Positions 57,588 through 64,000 of a stretch of 64,000 nucleotides of DNA are shown piece by piece. The position numbers and the translations under genes were made by a program. Source of the stretch: Pseudomonas sp. CCC3.1 (GTDB lineage Bacteria; Pseudomonadota; Gammaproteobacteria; Pseudomonadales; Pseudomonadaceae); NCBI RefSeq assembly GCF_034347405.1, contig NZ_CP133778.1, positions 4,030,001 to 4,094,000 of the forward strand. Reading direction: 5' to 3'. A model generated the notes under the pieces. That model was given only the letters and a program-made list of their open reading frames with translations, was not told where the DNA came from and did not search any database. Numbering within the stretch: the first letter of the stretch is position 1; each line of letters starts with the position of its first letter.

Positions 57588-60026
57588 TTAAAACTCCAAG
57601 GTGCTGGAGAACGTGAACTGGCGCGAATCGCCTATCGAGACGAAGGTTCGGCTGGCCGCCGAGGTGTAGTAGGTGCGGTCAAACAGGTTTTTCACGTTGA
57701 ACTGGAATTTGACCTTCTGCCCTTCGATGTGGGTGTCGTAGGTGGCAAAGGCATCCGCCACGGTGTAGGCCGGCAGGTCGAAATCGTTCAGGGCATCACC
57801 TGCCCGTTCGCCCACATAACGTGCGCCCGCGCCGACGCGCAGTTTGTCACCGCCGATGATATTGCCGAAGTCATACACCGCCGAGACCGAGCCACTGTTT
57901 TTGGCCACGTTCTGCAAGCGCATGCCTTGGTAGGTGGTGTCTTTGGTCACTTCGGCATCGGTGTAGGCATAGCTGCCGATCAGGCTCCAGTTGTCGCTCA
58001 ACTGACCGCTGACATCCAGCTCAAGTCCGCGTGAACGAACCTGACCCGCCGTCGAGTACACGGTGTCTTCGCCCACAGTGGTCGACACCAGCACGTTGCG
58101 CTTTTTAATGTCGTACAACGCCACCGTGCCAGTGATGCGCCCCGGAATATCAAGCTTGGCGCCCAATTCCCAGGCTTTGGACTGCTCAGGGGCAATGGCC
58201 GAATCCAGCACCATGCCGCCATCCAGCGGGGCGATGCTGGAGTTTGGCTTGAACGACTCGGTGTAGCTGCCGTAGAACGACAGCTCATCGGTGTAGCGGT
58301 ACACCAGACCGGCACGCGGTACCCATTTCACGCCATTGGTGTCGGTGTTAGCGGTGAACGGAATACCTTTACCGGCCAGTTGGTCGTATTTCTGAAACCG
58401 CGCACCCGCCACCAGAATCCATTGATCGGTGAGGTGGATGGAGTCTTGGGCAAACAATGAGTCGCTGCGCAGTAGATCGGTCTGGTTGCTGTCGCTGGCG
58501 CTGACAGTCGTGCCGGCCACTTCATTGCCGTACACCGGGTTGAGGTAGCTGAACGTGGACGTGCTGTTCTGACGAATCAACTCGGCGCGGTAAATTTTGC
58601 GGTATTCGTCATCAAAACCGAATACGAGGTCGTGTTGCATTCCCGCCGCCTGAACCTTGCCTTGCAGGCTGACAGTAGAGAAACGGTCGGTGGTGAGGGC
58701 GCCTTTGGTGCCGTCCATTTTGCGAGTCAACGTACCATCCGAGTTAACGGCTGTGACGCGCACTTGGCTGGCGTCGTAGGTTTCGCGGTTCCAGCTATAC
58801 CCGAAGTGGGCTTTCCAGTCGTCGTTGAGGTCATGATCGACTTCAAAGCGGTACAGGTCCGAACGCCCTTCCATGTTGTTGAACGGCTCGTCCAGACGGC
58901 GCGTGGCCGGGATGTCCAACGGATGATTGGTCGCGGGGTTGATCGCGGTGCCGCGGTCAAACGGCGACAGAAATTCACGGTGTTCGTACGCCAGCAAGAC
59001 TTGGGTGTTGTCGCCATACCAGGCCAGCGACGGGGCCACCATCGTCTCGCGATGCACGCCAAAGTTGCGCCAGTAATCTTCGTCTTCGTGGTCGATGATC
59101 ATCCGGTAAGCCAGCCCCGAATCCCCAATCGGGCCGGTGCTGTCGAGGCTGCCGCCGCTGCCGTTCTTGCCTGAGCCATAACTCGAGCCACGAACAGTCA
59201 GCGCGTTGTACTGCTGCAATTGGGGCTTTTTGCTGACCACGTTGACCACGCCACCAGGGTCTTGAATACCGTACAGCAACGAGGCCGGGCCTTTGAGCAC
59301 TTCGACTCGCTCAGCCGTGGCATTGAGCGCCCGCCCCTGCACGATCGGCATGCCATCACGCATGATCGAACCATCGCGGTTGTCACCAAAACCGCGCTTC
59401 ATGACCGAGTCCTGGGTGCTGCCCAGCGTGTTGCCCTGCGTAATGCCGCTGATATTGTTCAGCGCATCATCCAGATTGCGCGGTGCCTGATCGCGAATCA
59501 CCTGCGCGGGCACCACGTTGATGGTTTGCGGGACTTCCATCGACGAGCCTGTGCCGCGCATCACGGAAGTCGTGGCCGGTGGTTGATAGGTGGTGTCGTT
59601 TTGCAGCTGCGACGTAATGCTGGTGGCGCCCAGGTTCAAGGCACCCTCGGTCGGTTGGGGTTCGAGAGCAAAGGTTTTACCGTCGATGCGGCGGATGTTA
59701 AAACCCGACTGCGCCAATAATTGCTGCAAGGCTTGGTCAGCACTCATACGGCCCTTGACCGCCGGGGCTTGCAGGCCAAAGGGCGCTTCGTCGGTGTAGA
59801 CCACGCTCAAACCCGTCACCCGGCTGAAATCGTTGAGTGCTTGAGGCAACGCTTTAGCCGGCATATTGAAGTCAAACAGGGCCACTGATTGCTGCTGGGC
59901 AGAACCTTCAGCCAACGCCACGCTCAGCGGGCTTAGCGCCAGGCCCGCCATCATCAGCGCCGACGCGCCCAACCACTGCTTTACCAAACCGCCTGCCGCC
60001 GACTTTGCCCTGGACTTCATGCTCAT
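57588..60026 (-). CDS. TonB-dependent siderophore receptor with STN signalling domain (FoxA/FiuA-like)
   Basis: An 812-residue outer-membrane receptor. The signal peptide is followed by an STN domain (FDFNMPAKALPQALNDFSRVTGLSVVYTDEAPFGLQAPAVKG to about 120) that contacts the anti-sigma factor, a plug (about 150-300: EVPQTINVVPAQVIRDQAPRNLDDALNNISGITQG; GIQDPGGVVNVVSKKP) and a beta barrel ending in SRQFTFSSTLEF with terminal Phe. It belongs to the ferrichrome/ferrioxamine-type receptors by its plug pattern; the ligand is not determined. It follows its ECF sigma and FecR genes on the same strand. Confidence 0.92.
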   Translation of the reverse strand: MSMKSRAKSAAGGLVKQWLGASALMMAGLALSPLSVALAEGSAQQQSVALFDFNMPAKALPQALNDFSRVTGLSVVYTDEAPFGLQAPAVKGRMSADQALQQLLAQSGFNIRRIDGKTFALEPQPTEGALNLGATSITSQLQNDTTYQPPATTSVMRGTGSSMEVPQTINVVPAQVIRDQAPRNLDDALNNISGITQGNTLGSTQDSVMKRGFGDNRDGSIMRDGMPIVQGRALNATAERVEVLKGPASLLYGIQDPGGVVNVVSKKPQLQQYNALTVRGSSYGSGKNGSGGSLDSTGPIGDSGLAYRMIIDHEDEDYWRNFGVHRETMVAPSLAWYGDNTQVLLAYEHREFLSPFDRGTAINPATNHPLDIPATRRLDEPFNNMEGRSDLYRFEVDHDLNDDWKAHFGYSWNRETYDASQVRVTAVNSDGTLTRKMDGTKGALTTDRFSTVSLQGKVQAAGMQHDLVFGFDDEYRKIYRAELIRQNSTSTFSYLNPVYGNEVAGTTVSASDSNQTDLLRSDSLFAQDSIHLTDQWILVAGARFQKYDQLAGKGIPFTANTDTNGVKWVPRAGLVYRYTDELSFYGSYTESFKPNSSIAPLDGGMVLDSAIAPEQSKAWELGAKLDIPGRITGTVALYDIKKRNVLVSTTVGEDTVYSTAGQVRSRGLELDVSGQLSDNWSLIGSYAYTDAEVTKDTTYQGMRLQNVAKNSGSVSAVYDFGNIIGGDKLRVGAGARYVGERAGDALNDFDLPAYTVADAFATYDTHIEGQKVKFQFNVKNLFDRTYYTSAASRTFVSIGDSRQFTFSSTLEF

Positions 60027-60048
60027 GACCTGTGTGTGACCTGTACGG

Positions 60049-60067
60049 AATGCGAATTTTTCGCATT
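60049..60067 (-). promoter_or_regulatory. Stem-loop upstream of the receptor gene
   Basis: AATGCGAA-TTT-TTCGCATT is a perfect 8-bp stem with a 3-base loop, about 23 bp before the receptor start. An AT-rich run at 60111-60140 lies before it and could hold the receptor's ECF-sigma promoter. It may be an RNA hairpin controlling the receptor or an end signal for the FecR transcript; the role is unresolved. Confidence 0.4.
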
Positions 60068-60161
60068 TTCAAGCACTACACGGATGAGCGCGTGGTTTAC
60101 CTCACCTGAGATTGAAAAATAATTTTTATTTGAAAATTTAAAGCCCCTGAGAGCAAAAAAA

Positions 60162-61151
60162 CTAACGCAGAACAATCACCCGCCCCAACAGGCTGTGCTG
60201 CTCAAACCCCAGTACGCCTTGCAGTGAGTTGATGACCGCTTGCGGGTCCTGGCTGGGGAAACTGCCGCTGATGCGCCGATCCCCCAATTGAGTGTTCAAC
60301 AACACAATCTGGCCTGGGTAATAGCGCTTGAGGTCGGCCACAACGTCAACCAGCGGCGTTTTGTAGTACGTCAGCCAGCCTGTGCGCCAACCCAACTGTG
60401 CGAGGCTGTCGACGCGCTGCACGGTCTCTGCCACGCCAGAGGAGTAGGCCACTTGTTGATCGGCGGTGAGAATCTGCTGCGGCGCATCTTTGTCAGCCTT
60501 GACCCCGACCCGTCCGGACAACACCGTGACCTGCGCGCCGCCCGGCTGCAAGCGGACTTCAAATTCAGTGCCCAGTACCCGCGCTTCGCCGCCGTCGGCA
60601 TCCACCACAAACGGCTGACCCGTGTGGGTGACATGAAAGAACGCCACGCCACGGCGCAACTCGACATGGCGCTCAATGCCGTTGAAATTGACCGCGATGG
60701 CGCTGTCCGCACCCAGCGTGACTTCGGATTTATCGGCCAGGGTCAACGTGCGCACTTGCCCCGGCGCACTGACGTAATCGGCACCCAGGTCATTCACCCA
60801 GCGCATCGGTTGCCAGCCCGCAAACACGCCGACCGTCAGCAGCAGACACGCCGCCACTGCCAACCCGCTGGACCAGCGCGCGATGCGACTGCGACGGCTC
60901 ACGTTCATCTGCGAGAGGTAGCGCTGCAACACCAGCGCGTCTTCGTCGGCCAAGGTGCTGCCAGCCACTTCGCTCAATTCCCACACCACTTGCGCCTGGG
61001 CGTAAGCCTGCGCATGGGCAGGGTCGGCTTGCAGCCAGCGGCTGAAGGTGGCCTGGTCACCACTGTCTGGCTGATCGTGCAGCACGCTCAGCCATTGCAG
61101 CGCCGTGCGCTCCTGCTCGGGTGTCACCTGAATAGTCGAATGATGGGTCAC
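60162..61151 (-). CDS. FecR-family anti-sigma/signal transducer
   Basis: A 329-residue inner-membrane protein: a cytoplasmic N-terminal domain (EQERTALQWLSVLHDQPDSGDQATFSRWLQADPAHAQAYAQAQVVWE), one membrane segment (GLAVAACLLLTVGVFAGW, about 90-107) and a periplasmic FecR domain (YVSAPGQVRTLTLADKSEVTLGADSAIAVNF; VLGTEFEVRLQPGGAQVTVLSGRVGV) with an STN-like C-terminus. It relays receptor occupancy to the sigma factor. Its ATG overlaps the sigma stop by 4 bp. Pairs with the receptor at 57588-60026. Confidence 0.92.
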   Translation of the reverse strand: MTHHSTIQVTPEQERTALQWLSVLHDQPDSGDQATFSRWLQADPAHAQAYAQAQVVWELSEVAGSTLADEDALVLQRYLSQMNVSRRSRIARWSSGLAVAACLLLTVGVFAGWQPMRWVNDLGADYVSAPGQVRTLTLADKSEVTLGADSAIAVNFNGIERHVELRRGVAFFHVTHTGQPFVVDADGGEARVLGTEFEVRLQPGGAQVTVLSGRVGVKADKDAPQQILTADQQVAYSSGVAETVQRVDSLAQLGWRTGWLTYYKTPLVDVVADLKRYYPGQIVLLNTQLGDRRISGSFPSQDPQAVINSLQGVLGFEQHSLLGRVIVLR

Positions 61152-61699
61152 AATGCTGTCCCTGGCGGCTCACGCAAGCTGGCCTTGCAGGCCTCTAGGG
61201 CGCGCATCATATGTTTTTCGACAGCACTTTGGGACACGCCCATGACCTTGGCGATGTCGGCATAGGTACGACCGTGAATGCGATTGAGCAAAAAGATATG
61301 CCGCGTGCGCTCAGGCAGGCGACGCAAGGCCGCTTCTACCTGACGCAAATCATTACCCGCCTCCAGTGCTGCCTGAGGCTCGCTGCATTGAGCATCAGGT
61401 TCGGACTGCCAATATTGGTTGACCCGATCTCGGGTGCCTTCGCTGCGCAAGTGGTCAATCGCAATATTGCCCGCACAGCGCAATAAGTAAGTGCCCAGCT
61501 CCTCGACCTGGACCAGGGGCCGCCGCCAGAACCGCAGAAATAAATCCTGAACCAGATCAGCCGCCGTGGCCCGACAGCCCACGCGACGGCTCACCAACGC
61601 TTCCATTTGCGGGCGCTGGGATAAAAACACCTGCAGAAAATGCGCACGTCCATGGCGCGATTCACTGCCAGGGCCATCCTTGTATTCGGGAGGGGTCAT
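61148..61699 (-). CDS. ECF sigma factor, FecI-like (iron starvation)
   Basis: A 183-residue ECF sigma factor: region 2 (FLQVFLSQRPQMEALVSRRVGCRATAADLVQDLFLRFWRRP) and region 4 (VEAALRRLPERTRHIFLLNRIHGRTYADIAKVMGVSQSAVEKHMMRALEACK). The size and the VEKHMMRAL pattern are of the FecI group that transcribes one siderophore receptor operon. It is expressed from the region with the Fur-box-like site at 61735-61753, in line with repression by iron. It starts a sigma-FecR-receptor unit on the minus strand. Confidence 0.92.
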   Translation of the reverse strand: MTPPEYKDGPGSESRHGRAHFLQVFLSQRPQMEALVSRRVGCRATAADLVQDLFLRFWRRPLVQVEELGTYLLRCAGNIAIDHLRSEGTRDRVNQYWQSEPDAQCSEPQAALEAGNDLRQVEAALRRLPERTRHIFLLNRIHGRTYADIAKVMGVSQSAVEKHMMRALEACKASLREPPGTAL

Positions 61700-61734
61700 G
61701 GGCGTCGATGCGTCAGTCAGAAAAGTAACAGGAT

Positions 61735-61753
61735 ATTAATGATAAATATTCTC
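61735..61753. promoter_or_regulatory. Fur-box-like site between two divergent FecI-type sigma genes
   Basis: ATTAATGATAAATATTCTC agrees with the Fur consensus GATAATGATAATCATTATC at 14 of 19 positions. It lies 36 bp upstream of the minus-strand sigma gene and about 130 bp upstream of the plus-strand one, so iron-loaded Fur could repress one or both. Confidence 0.6.
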
Positions 61754-61835
61754 ATAAGCAAAACGAGATGACGGGTTGTGCTGAATCCTTTGATCAGCGG
61801 CGATTGCTCAATGCAATCACTCACCCTTACAATGC

Positions 61836-61850
61836 GAACAATTCTTGTTC
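61836..61850. promoter_or_regulatory. Perfect 15-bp palindrome upstream of fecI
   Basis: GAACAA-TTC-TTGTTC is a perfect inverted repeat, 34 bp before the chosen fecI start. It agrees only weakly with the Fur consensus (about 10 of 19 positions in the best register). It may be a second operator or part of a promoter; identity unknown. Confidence 0.4.
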
Positions 61851-61883
61851 TCTAAAGCGTTCTCAACGCAGCTGGAGTGGTCG

Positions 61884-62372
61884 TTGCCGCAGCCAAACAC
61901 CGTCGAGGTTCTGTATCTAGACCATCACAGCTGGCTCACGGGCTGGTTGCGGAGCAAGCTGGGCTGCCCGCAGAGTGCTGCCGATCTGGCTCAAGACACC
62001 TTCATGCGACTGTTGACCGGCCGCGAGACGCCCACCATTGCCGAGCCCAGGGCGTTCTTGACCGTCGTCGCCAAACGCGTGCTGTTTAACCACTATCGGC
62101 GCCAGGATCTGGAACGTGCGTACGTGCAGGCACTGGCTGATCTGCCCGAGCCGCTGGTGCCGTCCGAAGAAGACAAGGCCATCATCCTGCAAACCCTGAT
62201 GGAGCTGGACCAATTGCTCGACGGCCTGCCCTCCCCGGTCAAGCGGGCCTTTTTGCTGGCACAGGTCGATGGCCTGAGCTACGCCGAAATCGGCGCACAA
62301 TTGGGCATTTCGATTGCCACGGTCAAACGCCATTTGAACAAGGCAGCCCTGCGCTGCTACTTCGCCCTGTGA
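61884..62372 (+). CDS. fecI: ECF sigma factor FecI
   Basis: About 162 residues from a TTG at 61884, chosen because GGAG lies six bases upstream; the frame is open back to a TTG at 61845, and no ATG is available. Region 2 is YLDHHSWLTGWLRSKLGCPQSAADLAQDTFMRLL and region 4 is LDGLPSPVKRAFLLAQVDGLSYAEIGAQLGISIATVKRHLNKA, close to FecI. It is followed by fecR (overlapping) and a receptor whose N-terminus is FecA-like, so it should transcribe the ferric dicitrate receptor gene. Confidence 0.92.
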   Translation: MPQPNTVEVLYLDHHSWLTGWLRSKLGCPQSAADLAQDTFMRLLTGRETPTIAEPRAFLTVVAKRVLFNHYRRQDLERAYVQALADLPEPLVPSEEDKAIILQTLMELDQLLDGLPSPVKRAFLLAQVDGLSYAEIGAQLGISIATVKRHLNKAALRCYFAL

Positions 62373-63334
62373 ACGGCGCGTTTAATAACCCGCCAGATAT
62401 TGCGCCGGGCGTTGCCGAGCAAGCCGTGAGCTGGTTGGTCGAAATGCAGGACGGCGCGCTCAGCCCGCGTCGTCAGCAAGCGTGGGAGCATTGGCTACAG
62501 GCCCACAGCGAACACCAGCGAGCGTGGGAGCACATTCAGCGGGTTAATCAGCGCTTGCGCGGTTTGTCATCGCCTTTGGCCCATGCCGCACTGAACGCGC
62601 CGAAAAGCAGCAGCCGGCGTCACGCCCTCAAGGTGCTGCTGTTGTTGGGTGCGGGCTCTGCACTGACTTACGGCCTGCGCGATCAACTGCCGATCACCCC
62701 GTTGTTGGCCGATTACAGCAGCCCGATGGGCCAGCGACGTAAAGTGCAGTTGCAGGATGGCAGCCAAATCCAGCTCAACACCGCAAGCTCGGTTGATGTG
62801 ACGTTTGACGCCCAGCAGCGGGTCATTCGCTTGCTCGAAGGCGAGATGCACCTGACCGCTGCGCAAGATACCCGCCCCATGCAGGTGCTCACCGCAGACG
62901 GTATGTTGCAGCCGCAGGGCGCGCGCTTGAACGTGCGCCAATTTAACAACCGCACAGAACTGGCGGTGTTTGATGGCCGAGTCGCGCTCACACCCGCGAC
63001 CCATACCGGGAGCCCGCTGTGGGTGCAGGCCCATCAACAATTGAGCTTCAATCGCCTGGCCTGGAACCCTGCGCATGCGCTGGACGCCAATAGCAGTGCC
63101 TGGACTGACGGCATGCTGGTGGCCGCACACATGCGCCTTGATGATTTTCTGGCCGAGCTGGGACGCTATCGCCGTGGCCAGCTCAATTGCGACCCGACAG
63201 TCGCTGAGCTGCTGATCTCCGGCACGTACCCAGTGAACGACAGCGAGCGAATTCTAAACATGCTTGAAGTCAGCTTGCCGGTGCGAATCAAACGCTTCAC
63301 CCGGTACTGGGTGACAGTAGAAGCGCGGGCGTAA
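62369..63334 (+). CDS. fecR: FecR anti-sigma/signal transducer
   Basis: A 321-residue protein starting with a GTG that overlaps the fecI stop. The N-terminal domain is VAEQAVSWLVEMQDGALSPRRQQAWEHWLQAHSEHQRAWEHIQ, with the conserved tryptophans typical of FecR. A membrane segment lies near 88-105 (LKVLLLLGAGSALTYGL), then the periplasmic domain YSSPMGQRRKVQLQDGSQIQLNTASSVDV and a C-terminal part that contacts the FecA STN domain. Followed by a perfect 30-bp-arm palindrome before fecA. Confidence 0.93.
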   Translation: MNGAFNNPPDIAPGVAEQAVSWLVEMQDGALSPRRQQAWEHWLQAHSEHQRAWEHIQRVNQRLRGLSSPLAHAALNAPKSSSRRHALKVLLLLGAGSALTYGLRDQLPITPLLADYSSPMGQRRKVQLQDGSQIQLNTASSVDVTFDAQQRVIRLLEGEMHLTAAQDTRPMQVLTADGMLQPQGARLNVRQFNNRTELAVFDGRVALTPATHTGSPLWVQAHQQLSFNRLAWNPAHALDANSSAWTDGMLVAAHMRLDDFLAELGRYRRGQLNCDPTVAELLISGTYPVNDSERILNMLEVSLPVRIKRFTRYWVTVEARA

Positions 63335-63339
63335 CCCCC

Positions 63340-63407
63340 TGTAGGAGCGAGCTTGCCTCGCGATCTTTTGATCTTTTAAAAGATCGCGAGGCAAGCTCGC
63401 TCCTACA
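63340..63407. repeat. Perfect palindrome, 30-bp arms, between fecR and fecA
   Basis: 63340-63369 (TGTAGGAGCGAGCTTGCCTC...) and 63378-63407 are exact reverse complements across an 8-base loop. It is six bases past the fecR stop. A decayed relative is at 29738-29799. As RNA it would make a very stable hairpin that could separate fecR from fecA transcription. Confidence 0.92.
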
Positions 63408-63504
63408 AAGATTGTGTTTATTTCAGAGAACGTGAGCTGTTTTCAAATCTGGCGTGACAGAGAAGGTAAGCCACTTCGATTCTCTCCCTTCTCAGGACCT
63501 TTTC

Positions 63505-64000
63505 ATGCCCGCTCAGCCGTTCCGTCTCACGTCTTTGGCCAGTTTGTTACTGGGTGCCAGTTTAAGTTTCAACGCCGTCGCCCAGACGGATACCAAGAGC
63601 TATCACATCGCGCCCTCTTCACTGGAGAACGCGCTGAATCAGTTCGGACGTGAAGCCGGCGTGCTGATTTCGTTCAGCTCGGCTGCTGCCAGTGGCATTC
63701 AAAGCCACGGCCTGGAAGGTCACTTCAACCCCGAGCAAGGCCTGCAAACGTTGCTCGAAGGCACCGGCCTGCAAGCCCGCGCGGAAGGTGAAGGAGCATT
63801 CAGCCTGCAACCGGCACCCGCCGCCGACGCCCCGCAAAGTATCGAGTTGGGCGCCTCCAGTGTGGTCGGTGACTGGCTGGGCGATGCCGAGCAAATCAAT
63901 GTGTTCGAACACCCGGGCGCACGTGACGTGATCCGCCGCGAAGAGTTCGAACGCCAGGGCGCTACGTCTGCCCGCGAGGTGCTCAACCGCATCCCCGGAG
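63505..64000 (+). CDS. fecA: Ferric dicitrate TonB-dependent receptor FecA, 5' part only
   Basis: The frame is open from an ATG at 63505 (AGGA eight bases before) to the window edge, about 165 residues. A signal peptide ends near NAVAQ. The STN domain follows (SYHIAPSSLENALNQFGREAGVLISFSSAAASGIQSHGLEGHFNPEQGLQTLLEGTGLQARAEGEGAFSLQP), then VVGDWLGDAEQINVFEHPGARDVIRREEFERQGATSAREVLNRIPG, which is the FecA plug start nearly residue for residue. It completes fecIRA. The barrel is outside the window. Confidence 0.92.
   Translation, partial: MPAQPFRLTSLASLLLGASLSFNAVAQTDTKSYHIAPSSLENALNQFGREAGVLISFSSAAASGIQSHGLEGHFNPEQGLQTLLEGTGLQARAEGEGAFSLQPAPAADAPQSIELGASSVVGDWLGDAEQINVFEHPGARDVIRREEFERQGATSAREVLNRIPG

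Overview
The window looks like chromosome from a Pseudomonas of the fluorescens lineage. This is inferred from gene content: an AapJQMP-type amino-acid ABC transporter, an EstB-type carboxylesterase next to an RhlB-type helicase, a BapABCD-type adhesin/type I secretion cluster, FecIRA-type iron signalling, and many Pseudomonas-style extragenic palindromes. No rRNA, tRNA, CRISPR array, IS transposase or prophage gene was recognised. The species is not determined.

Layout. 1-2.1 kb: a truncated CynX/NimT-type MFS transporter behind a GntR/FadR regulator, then a small MqsA-like zinc-finger protein. 2.3-6.5 kb: an amino-acid ABC importer operon (aapJ-Q-M-P, minus strand) with a candidate sigma-54 promoter and an internal stem-loop. 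6.9-9.1 kb: carboxylesterase and DEAD-box helicase. 9.3-17.9 kb: an orphan type VI secretion island (minus strand) of vgrG, a DUF4123 adaptor and a VasX-like pore-forming effector, followed by three AT-richer membrane-protein genes, which are candidates for immunity. 18.1-20.8 kb: moaC-D-E and a PIN-PhoH ATPase. 21.2-26.4 kb: housekeeping and unknown genes (a degenerate NodB-like protein, YaaA, an SDR, an orphan ribbon-helix-helix protein). 26.5-29.7 kb: a 1061-residue fusion of an all-helical domain with a MurF-like ligase.

30.9-43.1 kb holds the most striking locus: a 2340-residue BapA-type adhesin with its dedicated type I exporter (TolC, ABC and HlyD proteins). Almost half of the adhesin, residues 507-1647, is an uninterrupted Asp-Ala alternation encoded by 3.4 kb of imperfect 6-bp repeat. 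Synonymous codons vary along it, and it contains larger duplicated blocks. A gene-poor stretch follows (43.1-45.3 kb) with a LysR remnant, an NTF2-like gene and a large inverted repeat.

45.3-51.2 kb: an AaeAB/FUSC-type efflux operon with a NodT-family outer-membrane factor, divergent from a LysR regulator. 51.4-56.3 kb: an SDR divergent from another LysR gene, a 2-hydroxyacid dehydrogenase, and a DMT exporter divergent from an AraC regulator. 56.5-57.4 kb: a beta-propeller-like protein. 57.6-64 kb: two ECF sigma/FecR/TonB-receptor systems facing away from each other around a shared Fur-box-like site; the right-hand one ends in a truncated fecA at the window edge.

Many annotated starts were moved inward from the longest open frame to codons with a ribosome-binding site or with translational coupling. 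These choices are stated per gene.
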